Shown: piece after piece, positions 22,799 to 33,110 of the stretch | How positions within the stretch are numbered: position 1 is the first letter of the stretch | Layout of the letters: each line of letters opens with the position of its first letter | NCBI GenBank assembly: GCA_018524725.1 | Contig: JAEUWP010000320.1 | Span: forward strand, 1-64,000 | Direction of reading: 5' to 3' | DNA length: 64,000 bases | Source: Podaxis mareebaensis | Lineage: Eukaryota; Basidiomycota; Agaricomycetes; Agaricales; Agaricaceae | The notes under the pieces: model-generated | Seen by the model: only the letters and a program-made list of their open reading frames with translations | What the model was told of the DNA's origin: nothing | The model's database searches: none | Made by a program: the position numbers and the translations under genes

Positions 22799-24345
22799 AT
22801 CAATAAATGCTTTTTGTTTCCTACTATTTCTTGCCTCGGGCGCTTGAGCACCATCATCCATCCATAAGTGAAGCGCTGATCTACCTCCAGTTGCGGCCGC
22901 CTACATTTGTGTGTCATCTAAAAATTCCTATGCAAAGAACAGTAGCTCGAACCCGTCGAACTGTATCACCACGACCTTAATTCTGCCAATATAATAATCC
23001 GGCCGGGGTGTTATCTGTTCTACTAAACTGAACGTGCTCGTGTATTGCTGTTCTTACCAAATATAATGACAAACTTATAGGACCAAATTCGCTATTAAAA
23101 TCCAATACCTGGACATATACAGGGCACGGTTGTCCGTAGGCCAAGTCGACGACCTCTGTCTGCCTTTCGAACTCGGCGGATAAGAATGCCAAAGGGCACG
23201 TTAGGTTCATCACCAAATTGGTAAAACAGGCTAGGTTATGCTCACGAGAATAACATCCCCAATAAGACAAAGGTTAAAACAAGCTATCATCGACGACCTC
23301 ATGATGCCATGTAGACACTCTGCGACATCCTCTGACCGCCCCAGGGGCCTCAAGACACCACAAACCTCAACGAGAATGTTCTGTCAGACTTTACTCGATA
23401 TCACCAACTACGGAGGATGTCTGGGCCAACTGAATGGCTAGGATGAGGACGGACAGCACCTGCAATCATATGGCAGTAAGTGAGAGTAGAGGAAGCCAAT
23501 TCACCAGGGATGAAAGAAGTATGGAGGGCATAGAGGGCATCTGCATTGCCAGCCAACAAGCAGACTGTTACAGTGAAGGCTCTAAATTCTTGAATATACA
23601 TCACAGAACACCATGGTATCACAGTTTGTCATGGCAGGCAACAGGACAAATGAAAAGAACAGGAGGCAGCATGTTGTGGGAATGCAACTTCAATCCGTTG
23701 GATGATGGAGGCAAGGCTCATGAATACACAGTGATGTAGCATCAGGTAATATATCGTATCATAGTAATAAGGGTAGTCTATTATATTATGCAGCTATTCG
23801 CCAAGACGAGTAGCAATATCAAGGTCCCATGTTTCCCAACACAGGTGCTTGCTCACAGAAACGTAGGTTTGGGGGGTGAGAGCTCCGTAACTGATGCAAA
23901 AGAAAGGGTACGTACAGGTCCCTGCTCGACAAACACCTTTTTTGTTAGGTGGGGAAAAGATAGGGAGTGAGAGCGAGTCAATCATTCATTGGTGAAAGAC
24001 GAATAACGACGGTTTTATTTATTTGTACCTGGTCTTCGTTAATGGTTATTTTTTAATTTTATGTTTCCCACAGGGTTAGAAGGCGTGAACTGGGTCCAGA
24101 CCGAGGCTGGCCCATTTCCCACGGGGTTAGGTCCTTTGGCAGAGAATTTGACGACACATATCCGACAGAACCCCCCTCTTGCTTCGCATGAGTCTGGGGC
24201 TGTTCTCGAAAGAAGAAAGGCGATGACAGTTAAACTACGTAGTTCTGACTCTGTCACAATCTCCCACGATCACGTGTACCCCAAACGCGGATCGTCGCAT
24301 TAGCCATTCAGGAGCCACACTTGCCTTGCTCCTCATTAAACCACC
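22799..24345. other. Intergenic region, no convincing gene
   Basis: Several frames of 60-100 codons on both strands (for example 23,434-23,739 plus; 23,622-23,401 and 23,270-22,977 minus) carry no family signature. A short imperfect duplication, TTTCCCACAGGGTTAGA at about 24,064 and TTTCCCACGGGGTTAGG at about 24,115, lies upstream of MYND copy 2. The promoter of that gene should be near 24,200-24,340. Confidence 0.35.
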
Positions 24346-25837
24346 ATGACCGCCATTGAGCGCCTCCATTACCTCTCGCCTATGGCAACACTGAATTACT
24401 GGGACGACCAAGACCATCCCGTAAGGACCAAAGATCACAAGGACGATTATATCAAGCTCCTTGGCAAATACACAGATCCCGAATACAAGCAACTCGCCGC
24501 ATTCACATCGCAGACCTCTCATAAGGTTATCTCTGTCCCGCGACAGGTACTTGATCGCTGCGACGTCTGTGGCTCCAAAAAACGGTTGAAAGTTTGTATT
24601 TCGTGTGCGTCGGTGAGTTGGTCGAAACATCTGCTTCTACATGTGTGGCTTAGCTTTACGCTTTAGAGCATTTATTGCTCCCAAGAGTGTCAGAAGAAAC
24701 ACTGGAAGAGTCATAGTGCCTCCTGCAGTAAGCACTCCTTTTACTACGAATACACTCCTCATGCAAATAAGCACAGCCCAGAGTCAGAAAATCAATCTGC
24801 GGACATTTTACCCAATCCTCGCCTACCTAGTCGACTATTTCAGGCGTGTCGGAGAACCAAACACACCCTTCCATCCCGCTATGCAATCCAAAATCCTACA
24901 GGCACCTATTCCAGCTCCCCGAAAGGCTCCGCGCCCAAACGAAAGGCTTCGTCAGGTCGTCGTGCTAGGAGAAGAGTATCACTTGGAACAGCCCGGCGCC
25001 CTCGCAAACTGGTGGCATGGGAAACAGGGGCTGTTGACGGGTGTAGACGATCAGATGAAGCTCATGTTCCAAGTCCTCCGGGAGATCAACACCTTCGAAA
25101 TCACCATTGCCATCTGTCTCGTCCTCCTCACGGATCTCTACTCTGCCGAGGATCCCCTCGACGATGGCCCAGCAGGACCATACTACCGCCTCGAGTATGG
25201 CCAGGATCCGATATCTGATTTCGGGATCTGCAAAGGCAAAATTCGAGGAACGACGCATTACGTGCAAGTGTGGGCGTATCGTGACGCGAAAACGGGGACA
25301 GAGCACACTTATAATGATCCAGATAATCACTATTGGATCTATTTCAAAACGCTCACTGGCGACGAGGTGACTTTGGATTGTAACAGCTACAGCTTTGGGA
25401 TGGAGACGCTCGTTGATGTGGAGACGCTGATAAAGAAGATCCCGGATTATATGGTTATTGATTATAATACCAGGGTGCCAGCGCTGTTGAGAGGACGGAT
25501 GGATCGAGGTGCTCAGCCGTATGCTCTCATTGAGGAGAAGCGGTTTTCCGTCATGCGAGACACGAGACTCCACCAGGCTATCCTGACGCGATTCCCTAAC
25601 GACGATACGCCTGAAGATAAGCGGATCATACGTGAGTTTATGGAGAAGGTGCTTGGTCAGGAGGTCGAAAAGAGGCAGGAGGACAGGTTGTGGAGGTATC
25701 GGATGTTTGGGAGCCTTATGTTGAGGGAGGTTTTGGAAGGACAGATGTGGAAGAGTCTTGGTAAACCTATCATCCATCGCACGGATAATTTCCTGTCTCC
25801 TCGTCCTCTCCGGATGCCAAATTACTCAAGAACGTGA
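24346..25837 (+). CDS. MYND zinc-finger protein, copy 2
   Basis: Exons 24346-24612, 24667-24727 and 24777-25837 give about 462 residues. The architecture and intron positions are identical to copy 1: exon 1 ends within the MYND finger (CDVCGSKKRLKVCISCAS) and exon 2 completes it (IYCSQECQKKHWKSHSASC), so all zinc ligands are present. The shared C-terminal region contains YRLEYGQDPISDFGICKGK and DPDNHYWIYFKT. The N-terminal part before the finger is different from copy 1. The C-terminus is about 30 residues shorter than copy 1 and its last codons differ; another frame (PDAKLLKN, stop near 25,860) would look more like a natural end, so a small indel near 25,800 is possible. Confidence 0.8.
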
Positions 25838-26525
25838 TGGACGAGAACCTTTTGGTTTAATACCAGAGTCATTCCAGTAGATAGATCACTGGTTGACGAG
25901 CCCTGCGCGAGGTCAGATTGTCCAGTGAGCGCCCAAGGAGCGGGTCCCTGACATCATGAACGGGAAGACCAGGGGAGCTGGGCGGGATGATATGATAAAG
26001 ATAGAGGCGTAGGGTACGCTACAGTAGTCCAATGAAAATGAAATTCTCTTGGATTTTCCCATTCCATCTCATCCCTGTCCCGCCACAGTCCTACTTGTTC
26101 CTACTAATCATATAGCCCCTACGTGACCGAATAACTTCACCAGGTGAAATACAGAGCGACACAATGACTTGTCATGACGTCATCAGGCTTTGCGCGGAGA
26201 AATGTGTGGCGGCACACTCGTGACCAAGTTGAGGATGCTCAGCAGCCTGAGGGCTGCGCGACTAACGGTGATGGCCCAATTTACACACCCACCACTTTGA
26301 AACACCCCATTTAGTCTTGACCGCTCGGGCCACCAACACATTGCATGATTAATCCATCATTTCATCATAAATGCCACACCTGACAGCATGCATCGCTGGG
26401 CTGGAGTACACGCACCAGCTCGCCCTAACACACGCACGCTTACACCAGTCTCATTCACCTTTCCCTGCTCTTCCACAGTAATCAACGACGGAACATCCTC
26501 CCGGAATTTCGCGCCTCGATCTAGT
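25838..26525. other. Intergenic region between MYND copy 2 and the MYND pseudogene
   Basis: No open frame of note is found. The stretch 26,030-26,520 is C- and A-rich and would contain the promoter of the third MYND copy. No RNA gene is seen. Confidence 0.4.
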
Positions 26526-27985
26526 CACTGACAATGACTATTGGCTCAGATGCATGATCGGTATGCAATTAGGTCCAAAGGCGTTTATGCAATCCGTCAA
26601 TGAGATACGATTGTTGGATATGGAGGTGAAGAAGAAGAAGAATTATCCGCCTACGGCAAGGACTATCGCTGTCCCGCTGCAAAGCCTTGACCGATGCACT
26701 ATTTGCGGGACTACGCAGGGATTACGAGTCTGCAACTCATGTGCTTCAGTAAACTACACTTCACCAATCGAAGTTATGATCGCTGATTGACATGCGAACT
26801 ACGTATCACCAAGGCGATATACTGCTCTCAAACCTGCCAAAAAGCAGATTGGCCTACTCACAAAGCATCCTGTAGTGCGTAACCCAACCTCACCCCCCAA
26901 CACACATCTCACAACTGAAACGCCTCCACGACCAAGCCCGAACCAGCCAAATACCTCCGCAGGATCGCATCCCCCTACGACGGGCGATACCGCCACCCAG
27001 CCATGAACCTCAACATCAGCCGAGGACCCATACCCCTACCCCGCAAAGCCCCCGCGCCCCAACACGACCACCTACCCAAACCACCCACCTAACCGGAGAC
27101 GAGACGACACCAAAGACGGACCCCGACGACGGCCCTCGTCAAATGGGTCAAATTCAAAAATCCGATTCCGAGACCAAACCAAATTGGTGGGTACCAAGTC
27201 ACCCGAGAGGAGCTCATCTTCGAACTCACCACCGCCCCGCCGTCGTCGCCCTCGCCCTCCTCCTCCTCCTCGCAGAGATCCACTCCACACCCATTTCAAC
27301 AAACCAGGTCAAAAAAACCGGTGCGAAACCGCGCTATACCGCCCCGAGTAACGGCCACAAGCCCCCATTTCGGATTTCGGGGATCTGCAAAGGGCGGATT
27401 CGGGGGGGGGCGCGAACGAACGGGAATCGGTTGCAGGTTTGGGAGGATTACGTGCATCCTGACACGTAGGAAAAGGAGCGGGTGTTGGATTTTTGATAAT
27501 CACTATTGGATTTATTTCAAGACGGTTTTTTGGGGGGGGGGGGGGAGGTGACGTGGGATTGTTCTAGTTTTTAGTTATGGGATGGATGTGTGTGCGTTGA
27601 TGCGAGTGAGTGCTGGGATAAGCTTCCCAGGAACTTGTGGGTCGTCTACGTGCAAGAAAGTGCCTGCGTATTTTAGGACGCCGGATCAGGACGAGCATAG
27701 GCATTATACGCTTATAGAAGAGAAGAGGTTCTCCGTCATGCACAATACGAGGAGGTGTCGGGGAAGCCTCGGGAGCCGTTTCAGGAGGAGTTGTTTTGGT
27801 GGCATAGGGTTTGTGGAGGGGGGATGTTGAGGATGATGCTGGAGTCGGGGGATTGGAAGTATTGGAAGAAGCCGATTAAGTGTAAGGGGTTTGATACGTT
27901 TGGGTTTGAGTTGTTGGATGGGTGTGTGGATGAGTTTACGATGGGGCTTGTTGATCTTGCGATAAAGGGGCATAAGTATGAATGA
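26526..27985 (+). pseudogene. MYND zinc-finger protein, copy 3 (wrecked)
   Basis: The order of copies 1 and 2 can still be followed. The first half of the MYND finger (CTICGTTQGLRVCNSCAS, ending near 26,750) is followed near 26,815-26,875 by its second half (AIYCSQTCQKADWPTHKASC). Fragments of the shared C-terminal region come next: LALLLLLAEIHST near 27,260, ISGICKGRIRGG near 27,380, DNHYWIYFKT near 27,500 and HYTLIEEKRFSVMHNTRR near 27,700. Pieces lie in different frames, separated by stops, a large deletion after the finger and long G runs (about 27,402-27,409 and 27,531-27,545). The last frame is open to 27,985. Either a true pseudogene or one worsened by homopolymer errors. Confidence 0.75.
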
Positions 27986-28215
27986 AGTTGGCCGTGTAGG
28001 TATGTTTTCGCTTTAGTGATTGTATCCTCGTTGTACTTTTAGACGCTTGATGTACTTCTGATGTGGACTCTTGTAGCGCGATGATCGAGGATATAAGCTG
28101 AAGCTTTCAGATGCCTTCGAAACTGTGGGTAGCTATGCATTCCGCTGATTCTGAAATCCACGAATGAAATGAATTAAAAATCGTCTATTGGATTAAGCGA
28201 TTTTACGGTAAAGCT

Positions 28216-29130
28216 TCACGTCCTTGTCAGCTTCCATCCATGCACAGTCGAGCGAACGGCTTCATCGCCCGGGTCTTCTGGGAACATAGGCTACCCACGC
28301 GTCAGTCACGCTCTCATATGAAATGTATGACAACTCACAGGGAAAGTCTCCCTAACGATTTGATCAGCTTTCCAACCTCTACTCCTCGCCTTTTCAAAAA
28401 ACTCCATATCGCGGTGAGCGAGATGTGGACGATGATGACTGTAAAACACAAGGACACAAGCAGATCGGTCGTTCGAGATGGCTTGTTCGCATGTGTTAAG
28501 AAGGGCATCGTGTTGTGAGTGGTTGAATATCAAATCGGAAAGGATGATGACGTCGAATCCGGCGCTCTCGGGTGGAAGGACGGAGTGAAGAGGCTTGGTG
28601 TCTTGTCCCCAGATGTACCCTTGCGCAATAACGCGATCTTGGAGATCAGACGGTACGTTTTCTGATACATTGTAGCGGATGTTGTCGATGAGAGGGGCGT
28701 CGGGGTAGTCTGTGATGACGACTCTGGGTGCGCCTGTCAATGCAGCGATGATACTCGGCAAGGCACCTCCCGCTCCGAGTTCTAGCACTGTACGATCTTG
28801 GCAGAGCCTAGTGGAGTCCAGAAGTGAAGCAAAGGAACGAGAAGCGTTCCATCTATAAAGCAGCCTTGGGTATTTGTGTCCTAGAGTTGACTGGAAAGGA
28901 AAGACTAACAGGTAATGAGCCCATAAGGGGTGGCTTCCTACAAGCCTGATTCGAATGGCGTGTGGTTCTGATGAGGGCTGGATACGGCTGTAGGTTGAGT
29001 ATGTGGGTTCTGGAGTTGGTGGACGTTCCGGCTCCTATGTGTAGAGGTATGTAAATTGGGTTAGAAGCGACAATGGCGCGCATACAGGGAATATGGTATC
29101 GAGGTCGAGGGGTGTGTCGCCAGAGGCCAT
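28216..29130 (-). CDS. EFM7: EFM7-type protein N-terminal and lysine methyltransferase
   Basis: Four exons (minus): 29130-29086, 29034-28910, 28852-28339 and 28290-28216, with phases agreeing throughout; about 252 residues, normal for the family. The family order is clear: MASGDTPLDLDTIFP, an RPPTPEPTY region, IRLVGSHPLWAHYLWNASR, then the SAM-binding motif I VLELGAGGALPS, the acidic loop VITDYPD, the post-motif DVIILSDLIFNHSQH, and the C-terminal FPEDPGDEAVRSTVHGW. EFM7 (yeast Nnt1) methylates the N-terminus and an adjacent lysine of translation elongation factor eEF1A, in the cytosol. The gene is divergent from the glycosidase gene to its right. Assignment to this subfamily of class I methyltransferases rests on overall motif order. 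Confidence 0.88.
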
Positions 29131-29687
29131 GGGAGGAAGCTAAAAACGATTGCATTCATTGATTGATGTAGATATCTTTGTTCGGCCGCCCGCGGCAGCA
29201 GCACGTGCGTCAGAGAGAAAGTGAACAATTTCGGATTCAGCGAATACCATCTGTCATGCGAATGTCAGAAGGGACCTACCAGATTCATTGTTAATTAAAC
29301 AAACACAGAGTCTATTTACGGACAGGCACGGGGATGTGAGTCCGTACGACGCGCAGGTGTGTTCTTGTCTGTGGAGAGGTCGAGGCAAAGCAGGCCCTTG
29401 TTGGTGGGGCGATTACGTCGATGCTCTGGGAGGTGAAGGGATCGAGATCCGGAAACAAAGACGGTTGAAAGGGACTTCTTGGCTGAGTCGTCGAGTGGAT
29501 TGGTATGAGCAGGTGGAGTGTGTCGTGTACGTTTGATATTCTGTCACTGTTTTATTTTTGACATAAAATCCCGCACCCACTTTCCCCAGGCTGCCTCGCA
29601 GCTGTCTTCACTTCGTTTCTCCTATTCCCGTCCGTTTCAACAACGACCAGGGCGATAGCGGTAGATTAACGTGCATTACGTACGAGA
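29131..29687. promoter_or_regulatory. Shared divergent promoter region
   Basis: The 557 bp between two genes transcribed away from each other must carry both promoters. An open frame of 82 codons (29,288-29,536) has no family likeness. TTAATTAA occurs near 29,292. No clear TATA box is assigned. Confidence 0.4.
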
Positions 29688-31362
29688 ATGTGGACGACCC
29701 TGCATCTGGGATTGGCAGCCCTAGCGCTGACCCTGCTCGCGCGCTTAGTGGATGCGCAAAATCTGACCGATGGACAACTTGCAGTCATCAGCCGACGACT
29801 GGCTGAAGGTGCTCAGAAAAGGTGGGCGCTTCCATAGCCTCTCAACTGCCCTACCGAGACCCGTCAATTAACCTAGCCTTCTTTTCTCCTTTTTAATATC
29901 GGACCAGTTGGGAACTAGGCACGCGTACACAAACAATCCTCGAACTCAACGCAACCCTCTACTCTGTCTTTTCTTCCAACACTCTCCCACCACCATCCAC
30001 ACCACCTGCCAACCTCACACCCGTTCTCGAGCCTCTGTTCTCCATCCCAAGGAATGTCGTCATCAACCGATCTAACGCCAATAAAAACGCCGTGGGGCCA
30101 CAACCGTTGATTCCGGACGGGAGCGCTGCGGATCCAGCATCCATCGGGATAAGCGTCTTGTTGGCGAATTGGACAGGACAGGCGAACGGTAATGCGAGTT
30201 TGGATTTTGCGGGTGCTGCGAGGGATCAACTGGATTTCTTGTTGAATAACGTGCCACGTACTCCGGATGGGGCGATTTCACATCGGGTTTCCGAGGTGCA
30301 GTTGTGGTGCGTTGAGTCTCGGTTGCTGGTTTTCTCCGCGTTTTTGTTGACGGTGGTCGTGTGGATGTGGTCAGGAGCGATTTTGTGTACATGGTCCCCC
30401 CTTTTCTCGCGTACTATGGCGTGCTGTCGGAGAACAGGACGTTGTTGCTCGAGGCTTACAACCAGATCAAGCTCTACCGCAATTATCTACGCGATCCTAA
30501 AGCTCAGAATAGGTGGAAACACGTCTTGCTGGGGCAGCCACGGCAGGATAATCCGAATAACGATGAGGGCTATTGGACGACTGGTGCGTTCTTGTACCCT
30601 TTCCCAAAGATGCGGCCTAAATCGCGTCTGAAAGGCAACGGATGGGCCGCAGCCGGTATACTTCGTGTACTCGCCACCATACGCAACTCGCAATACGCCA
30701 ACACATTAAAAGGTCAACAAAAAGATTTAAGCAACTGGGTAAAAGAGATCCACGACGGGATGTACGCTCTCCTCGTACGTACCCTCCCCCCCTCTCCTCC
30801 TTCCTTTCCTCACCCTTCGCATCCTCAGGACCCATCCGTGAATCTATGGACCAACTACCCCGACGTACCTCCATCATCCCCAGGCAACTTCTACGACGCC
30901 TCCGGATCAGCTCTCCTAGCATCCACCGTCTTCAGAGGCGCCGTCATGCTCAACCAATTCACACACGTCCCAGCCGCAGAAAAAATCCGAACAACACTAT
31001 TCTCACCTCCAACCAACTCCTCTCCCACCACCACCCCGCCCACAAACGCACCCCAATCCCAATTCGCCAACTACCCCCATTTCACAAACGACGGTTGGCT
31101 CACGCCGGTCGTCAATCCGTATTCTTACGGACAAGAGGGCTCGGAGTCTCCGGAATCGGAAGCGTTTGCTTTGCAGTTGCATTCGGCGTGGAGGGATTGG
31201 GTTCAGGATGGTGCGAGGGGTGCGAATGCTGCGGTGAGTTTACGGTTTGCGAGGAGGAGGTGTGGGTGGGAGGAGGCTGGGGGTGTTTTGGGGTGGTTGG
31301 TGGATGGTGGTGGGTGGATGTGGTTGGTGTGTGGGTGTGTTGTTGGGAGTTTGTTATATTAA
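29688..31362 (+). CDS. Secreted six-hairpin glycosidase-like protein (GH105/GH88 type)
   Basis: Exons 29688-29821, 29908-30306, 30375-30583, 30635-30774 and 30829-31362 join in phase to about 471 residues. The N-terminus is a clear signal peptide (MWTTLHLGLAALALTLLA...VDA), then NLTDGQL. Features of an alpha/alpha-toroid (six-hairpin) fold include QLDFLLNNVPRTPDGAISHR, the W-SDFVYMVPPFLAYYG segment, DEGYWTTGNGWAAAGILR and GNFYDASGSALLAST. Relatives with unsaturated glucuronyl/rhamnogalacturonyl hydrolase activity release sugars from pectin-derived oligosaccharides; that activity is inference here. Several N-glycosylation sequons are visible. The C-terminus is unsure: a GTGAGT at 31,234 could be an intron donor, or the frame runs on to a hydrophobic end (GGWMWLVCGCVVGSLLY), possibly a membrane anchor. 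Confidence 0.7.
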
Positions 31363-31625
31363 GTGGGAGAAGGGAAGTACTTATGGATTTTCGATTTCTG
31401 GATTGGCGTTGTGCGTATTGATTGGTTTTTTGGAGTAGGTATGATAGTGCCTCGGACGACTTTATTGTATAGCATGAATGGTTTGGTAATTTTTGTCGAT
31501 TTAAATGTTGTGATGAGAATAATATACGTGTGTTTGGGACTAATTATAGGCGTGGCTCCAGGCGCGGGGTTGTTCCACGGGATCTATGTTTATTCCTTCT
31601 CACCTTTGTTGCTGACTGTACCAGG

Positions 31626-32856
31626 ATGGCGAAACGACTGAAGGCGACCGTAAACTGCGATTTAGGAGAGGTCAGCTGGAATTTCGTCTCCGACTCGGCG
31701 GCATGCTGATGCCTAGTCAGGGATACAGTCTCTACCGCATTGTACGCCATCCACACCCAACCTCCAAAGAACCAAACTCAACTCCATTCACAGGCAGACG
31801 ACGAAGAACTAATGAAAACAATCCACCTCGCCAACATCGCATGTGGCTTCCACGCATCGTACGTCTCTCACCTACCTCCCCAACCACTCCTCGCAAACGG
31901 CCATAACCACAACAGCGACTTTGATATAATGAATCAAACCGTCTCTTTCGCAAAAACCAACAACGTCAAAGTGGGTGCGCACCCCTCGCTCCCTGACAGA
32001 CAAGGTTTCGGAAGGAGGGAGATGAAGATCTCACCCGTAAGCCCCCAAGTCCCTCAACACCTCGGCCATTCACATTCTAGTTTTGGACGGCCAGGAAGAG
32101 CTTTTCAACTGCTTCGTCTATCAAACAGGTGCGCTTGTGGGTTTCCTCAAAGTCCACGGGATGCGGTTACATCATGTCAAACCTCATGGAGCGGTGTATG
32201 GGCAGATGGCGAGGGATTTGGAGTTGGCTAGGGCGGGTGTGAGGGTTTGTAAGGTTTTTTCTGGCTCGGATGTGGACTCGGACAGTGGGAGTGGTGTGGC
32301 TTTTGTTGGGTTGGCTGGGACTATGCAGGAGGTTGCTGCGAGGGAGGAAGGGGTTCGGTTTGTGCCTGGTGAGTGCTCAGGCTACCTTGAAGGTTCTTGA
32401 TTCTGACTTTTTGGGGGGTAGAGTGGTTTGCGGATTTGGGGTATGATAAGAGTGGTAAATTGTTGATTACCAAGTATGTTGCTGAGATTGATGGGAGTGT
32501 TTGGGCGAGGCTGAACAGGGCGGTTTTAGGATGCATGATCCGGTTTCGGCTGAGGTAGTCACTGAGCGGGTATGCTTTTTCTTACTTGCTTTTTTCACGG
32601 AAAGTTGAATTAGGGGCCGGCAGGTTAACCGGCTTTTGAAGGAGCGGTTGATTACTACTGAAGTTCCGGGTCATTATCTTCCACTTGGTGATCAAGTGGA
32701 TGAGGTTACTATTTGTGTGCACTCCGATACCCCTGTACGTCATAGTTTATTTTACTACTTTTAAGGGCTGAAATGTACTAATTGGTGTCTTAGGGCGCTG
32801 TCGGTATTGCGAGGCTTGTCAAGAAACTTGTGGATGAGCATAACCTCGACACTTGA
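31626..32856 (+). CDS. pxpA: LamB/YcsF family protein, 5-oxoprolinase subunit A-like (PxpA)
   Basis: Nine exons: 31626-31670, 31721-31741, 31794-31858, 31916-32036, 32095-32368, 32422-32473, 32530-32569, 32624-32734 and 32794-32856. All join in phase, giving 263 residues, close to bacterial PxpA (about 250). Family motifs in order: VNCDLGE at the N-terminus, [84 protein letters not shown] and [15 protein letters not shown]. In bacteria PxpA, PxpB and PxpC together cleave 5-oxoproline (pyroglutamate) with ATP. Here a gene containing PxpC- and PxpB-like domains starts 254 bp downstream in the same orientation, strongly suggesting a shared pathway. No TM or signal peptide is seen, so probably cytosolic. 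No lesion is visible. Confidence 0.88.
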
Positions 32857-33110
32857 TTGACGCACAGCTGCACGTTGGAATATAGGTTGTAATATATGAT
32901 TTGTCGAGAAATCCTCTTGGGGATCTCATGTGAACGAATTTGCCTTTGTAGATGGAAACAGCTGACACTGCGTCATGAGTTCAATCCAAACATAATATTT
33001 CTCATGCCTCACTCCAAGCTTCGCGCAAACCCTTCAAGACTCTACACACCAATCAACGATCCCATTAATCACTATCCCGACTCCAGCCTTTCGACTTTGC
33101 TCGCTGAAAG

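Noticed and set aside
23401..23739. Overlapping frames on both strands thought at first to be a small secreted Cys-rich (hydrophobin-like) protein
   Set aside because: The eight-Cys pattern with two CC pairs is absent, and the frames are phase-shifted shadows of each other.
24965..25777. 270-codon minus-strand frame
   Set aside because: Antisense shadow of MYND copy 2, whose coding strand is fixed by the zinc finger and by matching introns in copy 1.
29288..29536. 82-codon frame between EFM7 and the glycosidase gene
   Set aside because: It occupies the shared promoter of two divergent genes and has no recognisable motif.
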